In this document: piece by piece, positions 18,241-28,213 of the stretch
Numbering within the stretch: position 1 is the first letter of the stretch
Layout: each line of letters begins with the position of its first letter
DNA from: an uncultured Prevotella sp.
GTDB lineage: Bacteria > Bacteroidota > Bacteroidia > Bacteroidales > Bacteroidaceae
Assembly: GCA_900770395.1 (NCBI GenBank)
Contig: CAAGKM010000023.1
Coordinates: 124,001-188,000, forward strand
Length of the DNA stretch: 64,000 nt
Direction of reading: 5' to 3'
Notes under the pieces: generated by a model
Databases searched by the model: none
Told to the model about the DNA's origin: nothing
The model's input: only the letters and a program-made list of their open reading frames with translations
Program-made: the position numbers and the translations under genes

Positions 18241-20126
18241 AATAATTCTTTCTTTATGCTTTCCTTGTCAATGCCGACAATGTGTTGCAGCTCCGCCACT
18301 GTGCCGTGCTCCACGAAATTGTCGGGCATGCCGAGACGTGTCACTCGTGTGGTGTGACCGTGGTCCTGAAGCCATTCCATTATCGAAGAGCCAAAGCCTC
18401 CCATGCGTACTCCGTTCTCCACTGTTATGATGTGGCTGAACTTCTGTGCCACCTCATTTAAGATATCCTCGTCGAGCGGTTTCACAAAGCGCATGTCGTA
18501 GTGTGCGATGCTCAGCTGAGGGGTCTCTTTCTCCACCTCGGCGATGGCGGCTGCCGCATCGTTGCCTATAGGTCCGATGGTGAGCACTGCAGTGTCGTTG
18601 CCGTCCTTGAGCTTACGCCCTGTTCCAACCTTTATCTCCTCAAACGGACAGTGCCAGTCCTTCAGCACACCGCCGCCACGTGGATAACGTATCACAAACG
18701 GTCCCTTGTCTGGCAGCTGTGCCGTGTACATCAGTCGGCGAAGCTCATGCTCGTCCATAGGTGATGATATTGTGAGGTTGGGCACTGAGCGCAGCGCTGC
18801 GATGTCAAATGCTCCGTGATGTGTCGGTCCGTCCTCACCCACAATTCCCGCACGGTCGAGGCACAGCACCACAGGCAGTTTGAGTATTGCCACATCATGT
18901 ATGATGTTGTCGTAGGCACGTTGCGCAAATGCGCTGTATATGTTGCAGAACGGGATGAGACCCTCCTTTGCCATACCGCCTGAGAAGGTTACGGCGTGCC
19001 CCTCGGCAATGCCAACGTCAAATGTGCGGTCGGGCATGGCGTCCATCATAATGTTCATAGAGCAGCCTGTGGGCATGGCTGGCGTCACTCCCACAATCTT
19101 CGGGTTCATCTGCGCCAGTTCCAAAAGTGTGTGTCCGAACACGTCTTGATATTTTGCCGGTTTGCCTTTGGCATCCTCTATAAGCCGCCTGCCTGTCTCG
19201 GGGTCGAACTTTCCTGGAGCATGCCATATTGTCGCTGCCTTCTCCGCAGGCTCATAGCCTTTGCCCTTCACCGTGTGCAGATGCAGCAGCTTGGGGCCTT
19301 TCATGTCTTTCAGCTGCTGGAGAATGCGCACCAGCTCCTTTATGTTGTGACCGTCGAACGGTCCGAAGTAGCGTATGTTCATGCCCTCAAAGATGTTCTG
19401 CTGATGACTTATTGCCGACTTCATGGCATTGCTCAGCCTGAGCAGTCCGTTCTTGCGGTCGGTCTCGAGCATTCCCTTGCGGTTCATCCAGCGGGCTATT
19501 CTGAACTTTATGTCATTGTACGTCTTGTTGGTGTTGAGTCCTAACAGATATTGCTTCATGCCTCCCACGCTGCGGTCAATCGACATGTTGTTGTCGTTGA
19601 GGATGATAAGCATGTCGTTGGGCATGCTTGAGGCATTGTTGAGCCCCTCAAATGCAAGTCCTCCGCTCATTGAGCCGTCGCCGATCACCGCCACCACATT
19701 GCGGTTGGTGCCATTCTTTTTCTCTGCCACAGCCATACCGAGGGCTGCCGAGATGGAGTTGCTGGCATGTCCGCACACAAAGGTGTCGTACTCGCTTTCC
19801 AGTGGTGATGGGAACGGCATGATGCCGTGCAGCTTGCGGTTGGTGCAGAAGCGTTCCTTGCGGCCCGTGAGAATCTTATGACCGTAAGCCTGATGCCCCA
19901 CGTCCCACACAATGCGGTCCTCTGGGGTGTTGTAGACATAATGAAGAGCAACAGTAATCTCCAAAGCTCCAAGACTGGAGGCAAAATGTCCTGGGTTCAC
20001 CGACACCTCTTTTATGATGTCGGCACGCAGTTCCCCGCAGAGTTGCGGAAGCTCGTCAACACTCAGTTTACGCAAGTCTGCCGGATATGTTATTCTGCCT
20101 AAAAGGCTGTTATTTTCTTGTTCCAC
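18237..20126 (-). CDS. dxs: 1-deoxy-D-xylulose-5-phosphate synthase
   Basis: A 629-residue thiamine-diphosphate enzyme making DXP from pyruvate and glyceraldehyde-3-phosphate, the first step of the MEP isoprenoid pathway. Features include the catalytic His region (NPGHFASSLG), the TPP motif (GDGSMSGG ... NDNNMSI), the central transketolase pyrimidine domain (DRAGIVGEDGPTHHGAFD) and a C-terminal domain. The length is standard. It heads the unit with trkA and trkH and has a good promoter. Confidence 0.96.
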   Translation of the reverse strand: MEQENNSLLGRITYPADLRKLSVDELPQLCGELRADIIKEVSVNPGHFASSLGALEITVALHYVYNTPEDRIVWDVGHQAYGHKILTGRKERFCTNRKLHGIMPFPSPLESEYDTFVCGHASNSISAALGMAVAEKKNGTNRNVVAVIGDGSMSGGLAFEGLNNASSMPNDMLIILNDNNMSIDRSVGGMKQYLLGLNTNKTYNDIKFRIARWMNRKGMLETDRKNGLLRLSNAMKSAISHQQNIFEGMNIRYFGPFDGHNIKELVRILQQLKDMKGPKLLHLHTVKGKGYEPAEKAATIWHAPGKFDPETGRRLIEDAKGKPAKYQDVFGHTLLELAQMNPKIVGVTPAMPTGCSMNIMMDAMPDRTFDVGIAEGHAVTFSGGMAKEGLIPFCNIYSAFAQRAYDNIIHDVAILKLPVVLCLDRAGIVGEDGPTHHGAFDIAALRSVPNLTISSPMDEHELRRLMYTAQLPDKGPFVIRYPRGGGVLKDWHCPFEEIKVGTGRKLKDGNDTAVLTIGPIGNDAAAAIAEVEKETPQLSIAHYDMRFVKPLDEDILNEVAQKFSHIITVENGVRMGGFGSSIMEWLQDHGHTTRVTRLGMPDNFVEHGTVAELQHIVGIDKESIKKELL

Positions 20127-20150
20127 TCTGTTACTTTATTATACAGGGTG

Positions 20151-20182
20151 CAAAGTTAGTGATTTTTTCTGACACGTGCAAA
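20151..20182 (-). promoter_or_regulatory. Promoter of dxs-trkA-trkH(-manA)
   Basis: Minus strand: TAACTTTG (20158-20151) with TTTG (20182-20179) exactly 20 bp upstream, 25 bp before the dxs start. Confidence 0.75.
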
Positions 20183-20191
20183 TTAAAGACG

Positions 20192-20228
20192 AAAAAAAGA
20201 AGCTGCGCATATTCCGCAGCTTCTTTTT
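20192..20228 (-). terminator. Terminator after the pectin esterase pseudogene
   Basis: GAAGCTGCG (20199-20207) and CGCAGCTTC (20215-20223) pair; the run of As to the left gives a U-run on the minus-strand transcript. The right side is also T-rich. Confidence 0.8.
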
Positions 20229-20251
20229 GTCAATAAATATATTCTGTAGTC

Positions 20252-23147
20252 TTATTTCACAATCACCTTCTTGCCGCCGATGATGTTGATGCCCCTCTGC
20301 GGCTTGCTCAGGCGCTGGCCTGCAAGATTGTAAACAGGGGGGGTGTCGGCGCTGTCGTCAAGAATAACTCCGTTAATGCCTGTGCCGTCACCAGCCGTTG
20401 CAGCCGCGCCGAAACCGCCGTTTGCGTTTGCCGCACGCACTGTGTATACTGCTGTGGCGCGTGTGTCGTTGATGCCCTGCTCAACGGTGTAGGTTGTCTC
20501 TGTTGTGGTGCCTGCTAATATACCATCTTTGAACACAGCATACATGATTGCTCCCTCAACAGCGTCCCATGTTATGACGTTGTCCTTAATCTTTGCAGAT
20601 GTCACGTTTGGCAGAACTGTCTCTTTGTCAGGCGCCCATGTTGTGAATACCTTGTTGAGAGCGAAGTCTGCGGCTTTCTCGGCTGTGAGAATGGTCTCAA
20701 AGTTGGCGTTGTTGCCCGAGCTGTGGGTGAATGTCAACTTGTTGGATGCAGGAGAGATGACTGTTCCGTTCTCGTCCATTGAGTTGTACTCGTAGAACTC
20801 CTTTGCCGCTACGTTCATACCGCCTGTTGTGTATCGTGTGGCGGCAATCTTGCCCTTGTTCATCTTCATTGTGGTGTTTAGCCATGCGCATTTAGGCTGT
20901 CCGCCCCATGCGCGTCCGAGGTTGAACTCTGCTGTGTGGTTGTCGATGGTACACTCATTGAACACATAACCGTATTTTGTTCCCTCTGTGTAAGGCGCTG
21001 TGATGGTGCAGCCGCCTGTGCCGTCGGCGTTTCTTGGCTCAACATATATCAGACTCTTGTTGAAATAAGCCTGTCCGCCGCCGCAGATGAAGTCAACAGT
21101 TCCGTGTATCTCGCTGTTCTCGAAATAGAATTTGCCAGATGCGTTGTTGCTGTAGTAAGTGTCCTGATAAGACTCACGTTCTTGCAGATTGTCTTGTCAC
21201 CCTTGTCCTGCAGACAAACGGCACGTCCTGCCTGACCTGTTGTATAATATTCGATGGCGTTCTTGAGGGTCAGGTCTTGGAAATAAGTTCCTGTAACATT
21301 CTTGTTTACAAGGAATGTGGCTGTGACACCGATTTCACGTTCGACACGATAATCTGGTGGATATATGCGCCTGCTACGAATGTTATCTCAAGCTCGCCTG
21401 CCTCGCCCTCATACTCAACGGCAGCCTGTGAGCCGTCAGAGCTTACCTTGCCCTGGATGCTCTTTGAGAAACCGTTAGGACCAGTGACAGTGATGTTGCC
21501 GCTTGTTGAATATTGGCAGAGAGTGAAGAATATGTTCGCATTGCCGCCTACGGGGATGATCACCTTGTCGCCGGGCTTAAACACCCATCCGTGGGTGCTG
21601 TCATGGAAAGTTCCTGCCTGTGGAAGGAAGTTCTCATGGTCATCGGCGTCAAAATCCTCGGAGTTAAGAGCGTAGACATATCTGCCTGTGCCGTCCTCTA
21701 TCTCTGTCACCAATGGATAAAGGCTGATGTCGGCGCTTACAACATCTGTTGTCTTGTATTTCTTTGTTCCGTCTTTCTTGGTGAGCCATCCGCGGAACTT
21801 CATGCCGTCGGCTGCGGTCACGTCGGCTGCGCCATACTTAAACTCTGCGATTTGCGACTGGTCTTCCACTGCCTGTGTGCCTATTGCTGTTCCGTCCACA
21901 TTATAATATGTAAGAGTTTTGTCCTGATATTGTTCCACGGTGAGAGTGTAGTTGGCTGTTGCCTCACCGTAAGTCACAGGTATCTTTACTTCTGCGCTTG
22001 TCGCAGAGCCAGAGTATGTTGTCTCGCCCAGCTCACCGTTGGCGGCTGAAATATCCGTAAGAGGATTGGCAGCGGAAATCATGTCAGCCTTTTTAGATAT
22101 CTTTATTGTGGCTGTATAGTTTATGCCGTCGCTTGTGTCAAATATGTCGGCTGCCTCATATTGTGTGCCGTTGAGCTTGAAAGAGCCGAGCGTCGGGGTG
22201 CTGCCCATATCCACTATGCCGTAGATCTCAAGGTTGAAGAGGTATGCGTTATTTGTGCTGTTAAGGTTCTCAAAGCGCAGCTGGCAGTTCTTTTTGTTTA
22301 TCGCTTTCTCTACAACAGCACCACTGGCAGGATTAGCCACAGCATCAGAGATAACAGTCCATTCTGTCTCTCCCTCGCCCTTTGCCAGCAGCTTGTATCC
22401 ACGGCTGCCGCCTGTAGCACCATGTTTGAAGACAACCTTTGTGATGTTTGCCAGTGCTGAGGTCTCGATGTAGGGTGTGGCTGTCTTTGCACACATTGCT
22501 GCACGATAGTTGGCAGGATCGAATTTTGGCTCAGTGCCGTTTTTTATAGCCACCTCTGACACCGTCACCGTGAATGTCTCATTTGAGAACTTTGTCTTCA
22601 GGTTGAATGACGATGCTGTCGTAGATGAAGTGGTGTTGGGCCAGTCGGTGATGTCTGAAGAATATATACATTTCTCCTGTATCTTCGACTTTTGCACCAC
22701 CTTGACGCTGTACAGATAACAGCCGCCTGTGGCGATTACTTCCACATAGCCTTGCTTACCCTCGGCAACGGTGGCTTTGTGAGTATTCTCGTCTGCTGTT
22801 GCTGCCTCATTGCCAATGGTGTAACTGTTGTAGTTTGGGTAATTAACCACTGTAACTTCATCGCCTGCGTTTTTTACAGGAATTTGCAGAATTGTTCCTT
22901 GATTGAACTGTACATCAGTTTGCCTGTCTTTGGCATTGAATTTGCCGTTTGTAGCATCTACAGACATACTGATGCCTTCCACATCGGAAGCCACTGTTCC
23001 TGTGTTGCCTTGAAACGCTACCGTCGACAGTGATTCGGGGACTCTGTTTTTAAAATCCCATGTGGCTGTTACGTCCTGTGCATAACCTGTTATGGCATAA
23101 GTCAATAATGCCATAATTGACAAAAGTGATTGTGTAAATCTTCTCAT
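20252..23147 (-). pseudogene. Broken secreted pectin methylesterase (CE8)
   Basis: The intact N-terminal part (23147-21306) encodes a signal peptide (ending TGYAQ) and beta-rich modules common in Prevotella pectinases, ending ...HQIIVSN. The frame is then lost near 21330. In a second frame VTATFLVNKN, TYFQDLTLKN and KNVSL follow down to about 21172; in a third frame QDTYYSNNASGKF, GTVDFICGGGQAYF, NLGRAWGGQ and a C-terminal tail (GGKKVIVK) run to 20252. Against the CE8 domain of the fusion gene at 9627, about 70 residues of the catalytic domain start (through SLIGESRDGVI) are missing at the first break, and about 7 bases at the second. Both breaks shift the frame the same way. The intact parts predict exported CE8 activity in the ancestor. 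Confidence 0.85.
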
Positions 23148-23191
23148 GTTTAAGAATTTGTTTAAATAGTAGGTTTGTTTTATTTCCGCTG

Positions 23192-23199
23192 CAAAATTA
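23192..23199 (-). promoter_or_regulatory. Putative -7 element of the pectin esterase pseudogene
   Basis: TAATTTTG on the minus strand, 44 bp before the start codon. No TTTG lies at the expected distance. Confidence 0.4.
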
Positions 23200-23411
23200 C
23201 TAAATATAATGATTGAGGCGGATACGGAACGGGAAAAAAAGACACGTAAACGTTTTCGAGTGCTGGCTTGCGAATAGTTTTAACAAAAGGTCTTCTGAGA
23301 ATCGCGTGGAATTCACCAAACGCTTTCCTGGCTGGAAAAACGCCAGAATTTTGAGTTTTGTAAAATGTTGTAAATGAGAGTGTTATAAATATGGCATTTT
23401 CTTGCTTTCGG

Positions 23412-23532
23412 AACACTTAACTATTGCCGCCGTAACACTTAAGTGTTGTTTCTGTAACACTTAAGAGTTGTTGGCAGTATCACTTAAGTGTTACGGTGGA
23501 AATACTTAAGTTTTTCGATGAAAATACCTCAG
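23412..23532. repeat. Six-unit degenerate array, 22-bp period
   Basis: Cores related to AACACTTAAG start at 23412, 23434, 23456, 23479, 23501 and 23523. Several extend to the palindrome ACACTTAAGTGT. With the inverted repeat below, it occupies the 684-bp gap between the pectin esterase pseudogene and aqpZ, in which no gene is seen. Confidence 0.8.
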
Positions 23533-23683
23533 TGTCTCAAAGTTTTCATTTCGTAGATGTTTTAAAACACGCCTGAATATTCATTTCCCGTTTCCAGAAT
23601 GAAAAAAAATTATGCGGAAATTTTTCAGAATTATTTTTACGTCTTGCGTGTATGTGCGTGTCGTGTTGTCATCATGACATAAA

Positions 23684-23757
23684 TTAGGCACGGATTACAC
23701 GGAATACACAGATTAGTGAAAGAAAAAATCTGTGACATCAGTGTAATCCGTGCCTAA
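23684..23757. repeat. Inverted repeat, 17-bp arms
   Basis: TTAGGCACGGATTACAC (23684-23700) is matched by its exact reverse complement at 23741-23757, with an inner pair CACAGATT/AATCTGTG (23707-23714, 23727-23734). The long cruciform lies downstream of aqpZ and could act as its terminator. From memory, a similar motif is dispersed in many Bacteroidetes genomes; here only one copy is seen. Confidence 0.8.
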
Positions 23758-23830
23758 AAAAGTGGAAGGTTGTTTTTGACACACCTCCTTCGTTTATTCC
23801 ATTGAATTGTTTTCTTTTTACATCATGTCT

Positions 23831-24508
23831 TTATTCCTTCTCACAGCCGATAGCCTTCCATATTCCAGCTGCAATGGCGGCGCCGATGAATGGACCAACG
23901 ATGAAAATCCAAAGGTTGCTCATGGCTGTGCCGCCCTGGAAGAGAGCTGGACCTATTGAGCGTGCGGGATTTACAGAAGTGCCTGTGTAACGGATGCAGA
24001 CAAGGTGAACCAAGATGAGGCTCAAACCGATGGCGAGACCTGCAAAGTTGTTGGTGGCTCCGTTTGTCTTTGATGTTGCGCCGAGAACCACGAGCACGAA
24101 TACGCATGTGAAGATTATCTCAGCAAGCAGTCCGCCCATAATGCTCACATTGGCTTGCAGGTCGTTGGCTCCTGTGCCCTCAATGCCGGGGCAGTTGGTG
24201 GTGAGAAGCCAGAGAAGGGTGGAGCCTATCACGGCGCCAATCACCTGAAATATCATATACATGCCAGCCTCTTTGCCGCTCATGCGGCCGCTGAGCATCA
24301 CGCCAAGTGTGATTGCCGGGTTGATGTGGCAGCCGCTCACACCGCCTATGGTGTATGCCATTGCCACTACTGACAGACCGAACGCAAAGGCTGTGCCTAC
24401 CACTGCCGGAATGTTGTTCACAGGGTCGCAACCAAGACTGACGGCAACGCCGCAGCCCATCAATACAAGCACCATGGTGCCCACCATTTCTGCTAAATAC
24501 TTTTTCAT
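23831..24508 (-). CDS. aqpZ: Aquaporin (AqpZ-like water channel)
   Basis: A 225-residue inner-membrane protein of the MIP family with six predicted spans and both NPA boxes (GCHINPAITLG near residue 60-70; TSVNPARSIGPALF near 175-190). The ARS after the second NPA and the overall length fit water-selective AqpZ rather than glycerol facilitators, which are longer. It is a single gene with its own promoter. Confidence 0.92.
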   Translation of the reverse strand: MKKYLAEMVGTMVLVLMGCGVAVSLGCDPVNNIPAVVGTAFAFGLSVVAMAYTIGGVSGCHINPAITLGVMLSGRMSGKEAGMYMIFQVIGAVIGSTLLWLLTTNCPGIEGTGANDLQANVSIMGGLLAEIIFTCVFVLVVLGATSKTNGATNNFAGLAIGLSLILVHLVCIRYTGTSVNPARSIGPALFQGGTAMSNLWIFIVGPFIGAAIAAGIWKAIGCEKE

Positions 24509-24572
24509 TTTCAGATTTGTTTTTTAGGTGAATAATTAAATTAATAATAAAATACAGTTCGTAAATTTTCTG

Positions 24573-24604
24573 CAAAGATAGCATAAAATAATAGAATTGC
24601 CAAA
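24573..24604 (-). promoter_or_regulatory. Promoter of aqpZ
   Basis: Minus strand: TATCTTTG (24580-24573) with TTTG (24604-24601) exactly 20 bp upstream. Confidence 0.7.
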
Positions 24605-24683
24605 TAATTATTGTTCTTTTTCCTCCTTTTTCTTTGTTTTATTTCCTTTTTTATGGAATTTTTAGTTTAGAAAAGTTTTTTTG

Positions 24684-24715
24684 TTTGGCTATTTTATAAA
24701 TAATGTGTAATTTTG
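24684..24715 (+). promoter_or_regulatory. Promoter of the 24752-32532 operon
   Basis: TTTG at 24684-24687 and TAATTTTG at 24708-24715 with a 20-bp spacer. The leader is about 30 bases. Confidence 0.7.
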
Positions 24716-24751
24716 CACCTGATTTTAAATTAAATAATTGAAACAATAGTT

Positions 24752-25624
24752 ATGAAGAAAAATGTATTTATACCACTTGTTGTGATTTTCGCATTGCTGC
24801 TTTGCGGCATTGGTTATCTCGCTTTCAGCCTTAATGAGCAGAAGGCAGCCAATGAGGAGATGCAGGAGCTTGCCGCTCTTGACAAAAAGGAGATGGAGAA
24901 CGAGTATGAGCAGTTTGCGCTGCAATACAGTGAGATGAAGACAAAGATAAACAACGACTCTATCATTGCGCAGCTCACACAGGAGCAGATGCGCACTCAG
25001 GAGCTGCTTGAGGAACTGAAGCAGGTGAAGAGCAGCGACGCACGCGAGATTGCCCGGCTGAAGAAGGAGCTTGCCACGGTGCGCAAGGTGCTGCGCAGCT
25101 ATGTGATGCAGATTGACTCGCTCAACCGTCTGAACGAGCATCTCTCGCAGGAGAACACCCGTATTAAGGCTCAGAACGATGAGGCTAACCGCCAGATTGC
25201 GGGACTGAGCAGCGAGAAGGCAAGCCTGTCGGAGAAGGTGGCGATAGCGGCACAGCTCGACGCCACAGGCATCAGCATGACCCTGCAGAACAAAAAGGGC
25301 AAGGCGGCGAAGAAGGTGAAGGACGCAAAGACCATTGCGGTGAATTTCACAATAGCAAGAAACGTGACCGCGGCCAACGGAGTGCGCACACTCTACGTGA
25401 GAATACAGACACCAAACGGCGACGTGCTCAACGGCGGAAGCTTCAGCTACGAGAACCGCACAATGGCATACTCGATGAAGAAGTCGGTGGAGTACACAGG
25501 CGAGGCAATGGGAGTGACCACATACTGGAACGTGGGTGAGTTCCTCTCAACAGGCAGCTATATCGTGAGCATCTTCGCCGACGGCAATATGATAGGCTCA
25601 AGATCTTTCTCTTTTAATAAGTAA
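24752..25624 (+). CDS. Membrane-anchored coiled-coil protein, unknown function
   Basis: A 290-residue protein with one N-terminal membrane span (VFIPLVVIFALLLCGIGYLAF, residues 5-25), a long charged heptad-rich coiled coil (about 28-165), and a C-terminal beta-rich domain (about 185-290; TLYVRIQTPNGDVL ... ISIFADG-like end). The topology suggests a periplasmic protein tethered to the inner membrane. It is the first gene of the unit with tolC, hlyD and two ABC permeases, 4 bases before tolC, so a role as an accessory or periplasmic adaptor of that exporter is a fair inference. No family is recognised with certainty. Confidence 0.75.
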   Translation: MKKNVFIPLVVIFALLLCGIGYLAFSLNEQKAANEEMQELAALDKKEMENEYEQFALQYSEMKTKINNDSIIAQLTQEQMRTQELLEELKQVKSSDAREIARLKKELATVRKVLRSYVMQIDSLNRLNEHLSQENTRIKAQNDEANRQIAGLSSEKASLSEKVAIAAQLDATGISMTLQNKKGKAAKKVKDAKTIAVNFTIARNVTAANGVRTLYVRIQTPNGDVLNGGSFSYENRTMAYSMKKSVEYTGEAMGVTTYWNVGEFLSTGSYIVSIFADGNMIGSRSFSFNK

Positions 25625-25628
25625 AGGT

Positions 25629-27038
25629 ATGAAGAAATTCATTACTTTCCTCATCATCGTCTCTGCGATGCCTGCCGTGGCACAGCAAACGCTGAGCCTC
25701 GACAGTTGCAGGGCTTTGGCACTGAGCAACAACAAGCTGCTCGGCGTTGCCAAGGTCAGACAGGACGTGGCGGGGAACATGAAGAAATCGGCGCGCACGA
25801 AATATCTGCCTAAGGTTAGTGCCATGGGCGGATATATGTACACCAGCAAGGAAATTTCCATACTTAACGGTGGTCAGAAGACAGCGCTATCCACAATGGG
25901 CAACACCGTGAGTGCGATGTTGGGACAAGTGGGAGTGACATTGCCTAATGTCGACGTGACGCTCAACACTATCGGGCAGCACATCGTGGATGCGTTCCAC
26001 ACCGACACGCGTAACATGTTTGCTGGAGCGATAATGGCAACCCAGCCGATATATGCCGGCGGTGCGATAACCGCAGCCAACAGGATTGCCGACCTCAACG
26101 TGGAGATGGCTGCCAACGGCACTGCCACCATGCGCCAGGCTACGGTGTATGAGGTTGACCGCACCTACTGGACGGTGGTGTCGCTCAAGCATAAGAAGCG
26201 CCTTGCCGAGAGCTTCCTCTCGCTTGTGAAGAAGCTCGACAGCGATGTGCAGAAGATGATACGTGAGGGTGTTGCCACACGGAGCGAGGGGCTGAGCGTG
26301 AGCGTGAAGGTGAACGAGGCGGAGATGGCGGTGATGAAGGTCGACAACGGACTGACGCTCGCCAAGATGCTGCTCTGCCAGATTTGCGGACTGCCCGGCG
26401 ACACCGACATCACTCTTGCCGATGAGAACGCAGATAATATTGCAAACATAGGATTTGTGGCGACCGAAGCCGACAAGGAGGCGATGCTGCGCAACCGTCC
26501 TGAGCTGAAAGCCATGCAGAACATGGTGGACATCAGTGAGCAGGGCGTGCGCCTGATAAAGGCTGGCAATCTGCCCAAGGTGATGCTCATGGGAGGCTAT
26601 GCCGTGAGCAACCCTAACGTCTACGACGGTTACCGCCGCTCGTTTGCGGGAGTGTGGAACGTGGGCGTGCTCGTGAGTGTGCCTGTGTGGAACTGGGGCG
26701 ATGTGGCATATAAGGCACGTGCAGCCAAGGGAGCCGGAGCAATAGCAAAATTAGAGATGGCTGAGGCACAGGAGAAGATGGAGCTGCAGATGACCCAAAG
26801 CTCGCACAAGGTGAGCGAGGCACAAAAGCGCCTGCAGATGGCTGAGGCGAACATCAGCCGTGCCGATGAGAACCTGCGCTGCGCCAACCTCGGATTTCAT
26901 GAGGGTGTAATCTCAAGTACAGTGGTGATGGAGGCGCAGACAGCATGGATGGAGGCGCAGAGCCAGAAGATTGACGCGGAGATTGACGTGAGAATGGCGA
27001 ACGTCGACCTGCGCAAGGCAATGGGAACATTGGAATGA
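25629..27038 (+). CDS. TolC-family outer-membrane efflux protein
   Basis: A 469-residue protein with a signal peptide (cleaved after VAQQ, about residue 20) and the two homologous outer-membrane-efflux repeats of TolC proteins: long Ala/Glu-rich helices (e.g. MAEAQEKMELQMTQSSHKV, MAEANISRADENL) with strand segments between. As a trimer it makes the outer-membrane duct for the HlyD-type adaptor encoded next. Confidence 0.93.
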   Translation: MKKFITFLIIVSAMPAVAQQTLSLDSCRALALSNNKLLGVAKVRQDVAGNMKKSARTKYLPKVSAMGGYMYTSKEISILNGGQKTALSTMGNTVSAMLGQVGVTLPNVDVTLNTIGQHIVDAFHTDTRNMFAGAIMATQPIYAGGAITAANRIADLNVEMAANGTATMRQATVYEVDRTYWTVVSLKHKKRLAESFLSLVKKLDSDVQKMIREGVATRSEGLSVSVKVNEAEMAVMKVDNGLTLAKMLLCQICGLPGDTDITLADENADNIANIGFVATEADKEAMLRNRPELKAMQNMVDISEQGVRLIKAGNLPKVMLMGGYAVSNPNVYDGYRRSFAGVWNVGVLVSVPVWNWGDVAYKARAAKGAGAIAKLEMAEAQEKMELQMTQSSHKVSEAQKRLQMAEANISRADENLRCANLGFHEGVISSTVVMEAQTAWMEAQSQKIDAEIDVRMANVDLRKAMGTLE

Positions 27039-27083
27039 GTGTTCAGTTAAAATAGATTAAGGAAATATATAATATAAAATATT

Positions 27084-28082
27084 ATGAGCGAGAAATCACA
27101 ACATAATAATGTAATGCTTGCCGTGCTGGCATTTACCGCCGTGGTATTGGTGGTGTGTGTGGTGGGTTATTTCACAATACACACCGAGCCTGAGACCATT
27201 CAGGGACAAGTTGAGGTTACGGAGTATCGTGTGTCGAGCAAGGTGCCCGGCAGAATACTCCAGCTGTATGTCAGCGAGGGCGACTATGTGAAGGTGGGCG
27301 ACACGCTTGCCGTGATTGATGCGCCCGAGGTGAGGGCAAAGATGATGCAGGCGGAGAGTGCCGAGAGCGGAGCCAGCGCCCTGGAGCTGATGGCGCAGAA
27401 CGGTGCGCGCAAGGAGCAGGTGCGCGGAGCTTACGAGCTGTTGCAGCAGGCAAAGGCAGGACTGGAGATAGCAGAGAAATCATATAATCGTGTGCAGCGT
27501 CTGTTTGACGAAGGTGTGATGACACAGCAGAAGCGTGACGAGGCTTTTGCAGCCTACAAGGCGACAAAGGCACAGATGCAGGCGGCACAGAGCCAGTATG
27601 AGATGGTTAGGAGCGGAGTGCGCCGTGAGGAGAAGCTCGCCGCAGCAGCACAGGTGAACCGCGCAAAGGGTGCCGTGCAGGAGGTCAGCGCTTACATCAA
27701 CGAGACGGTGCAGACAGCGCAGATGGAAGGTGAGGTGAGCGAGGTGTATCCCAAGGTGGGCGAGTTGGTTGGCACCGGCAGTCCTATAATGTCGGTATCT
27801 ATCATGACCGACGTGTGGGGCACATTTAATGTTCGTGAGGACATGCTCAACGGCATGAAGGTGGGCGACACGTTCACAGCCTACTCGCCGGCGTTCGACA
27901 AGGACATCCGCATGAAAGTGTACCACATAAAGGACCAGGGCTCATATGCCGCATGGAAAGCAACGAAGGCTAACGGACAGTATGACCTGAAAACTTTCGA
28001 GGTGAAGGCTCGTCCCGTGGACAAGATTGAGGGACTGCGCCCCGGAATGTCGTTAATTATAAAAAGGAGTAAAATGGAGTAA
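27084..28082 (+). CDS. HlyD-family membrane fusion protein
   Basis: A 332-residue periplasmic adaptor with one N-terminal membrane span (LAVLAFTAVVLVVCVVGYF), a lipoyl/barrel-sandwich half (VEVTEYRVSSKVPGRILQL ... EGDYVKVGDTL), a coiled-coil hairpin (about 95-200) and a beta-barrel domain. It joins inner-membrane permeases to the TolC duct. The 3' end and the next 130 bases contain purine-rich AGGAGTTAAA-like repeats. Confidence 0.93.
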   Translation: MSEKSQHNNVMLAVLAFTAVVLVVCVVGYFTIHTEPETIQGQVEVTEYRVSSKVPGRILQLYVSEGDYVKVGDTLAVIDAPEVRAKMMQAESAESGASALELMAQNGARKEQVRGAYELLQQAKAGLEIAEKSYNRVQRLFDEGVMTQQKRDEAFAAYKATKAQMQAAQSQYEMVRSGVRREEKLAAAAQVNRAKGAVQEVSAYINETVQTAQMEGEVSEVYPKVGELVGTGSPIMSVSIMTDVWGTFNVREDMLNGMKVGDTFTAYSPAFDKDIRMKVYHIKDQGSYAAWKATKANGQYDLKTFEVKARPVDKIEGLRPGMSLIIKRSKME

Positions 28083-28087
28083 AATAA

Positions 28088-28204
28088 TGAAGAAGTTAAA
28101 AGGAGTAAAAGGTAGATAGAAGAAGTTAAAGGACAATAGTTATCAGCGCTTAAACATACGTCCTTTATCTCCCTTTAACTCCTTCTAACTCCCTTTAACT
28201 CCTT
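28088..28204. repeat. GGAGTTAAA/TTTAACTCC mini-repeats
   Basis: A purine-rich block (28088-28132, variants of AGGAGTAAAA and GAAGTTAAAGGAC) is mirrored by a pyrimidine-rich block (28160-28204) with GTCCTTTATCTCC and three TTTAACTCC-like copies, so the transcript can fold into an imperfect hairpin between hlyD and the first permease. A short related copy (GTCCTTTAACTCC) lies at 41991-42003. Confidence 0.65.
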
Positions 28205-28213
28205 TAAAAAAAT

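Noticed and set aside
20252..20965. An independent short pectin esterase gene
   Set aside because: Its apparent start is a GTG inside the continuing CE8 sequence (TKYGYVFNEC); the frame goes on upstream through the catalytic motifs, so it is the 3' part of the broken gene.
23684..23757. Terminal inverted repeats of an insertion sequence
   Set aside because: Only 40 bp lie between the arms and there is no transposase; it is a stand-alone hairpin repeat.
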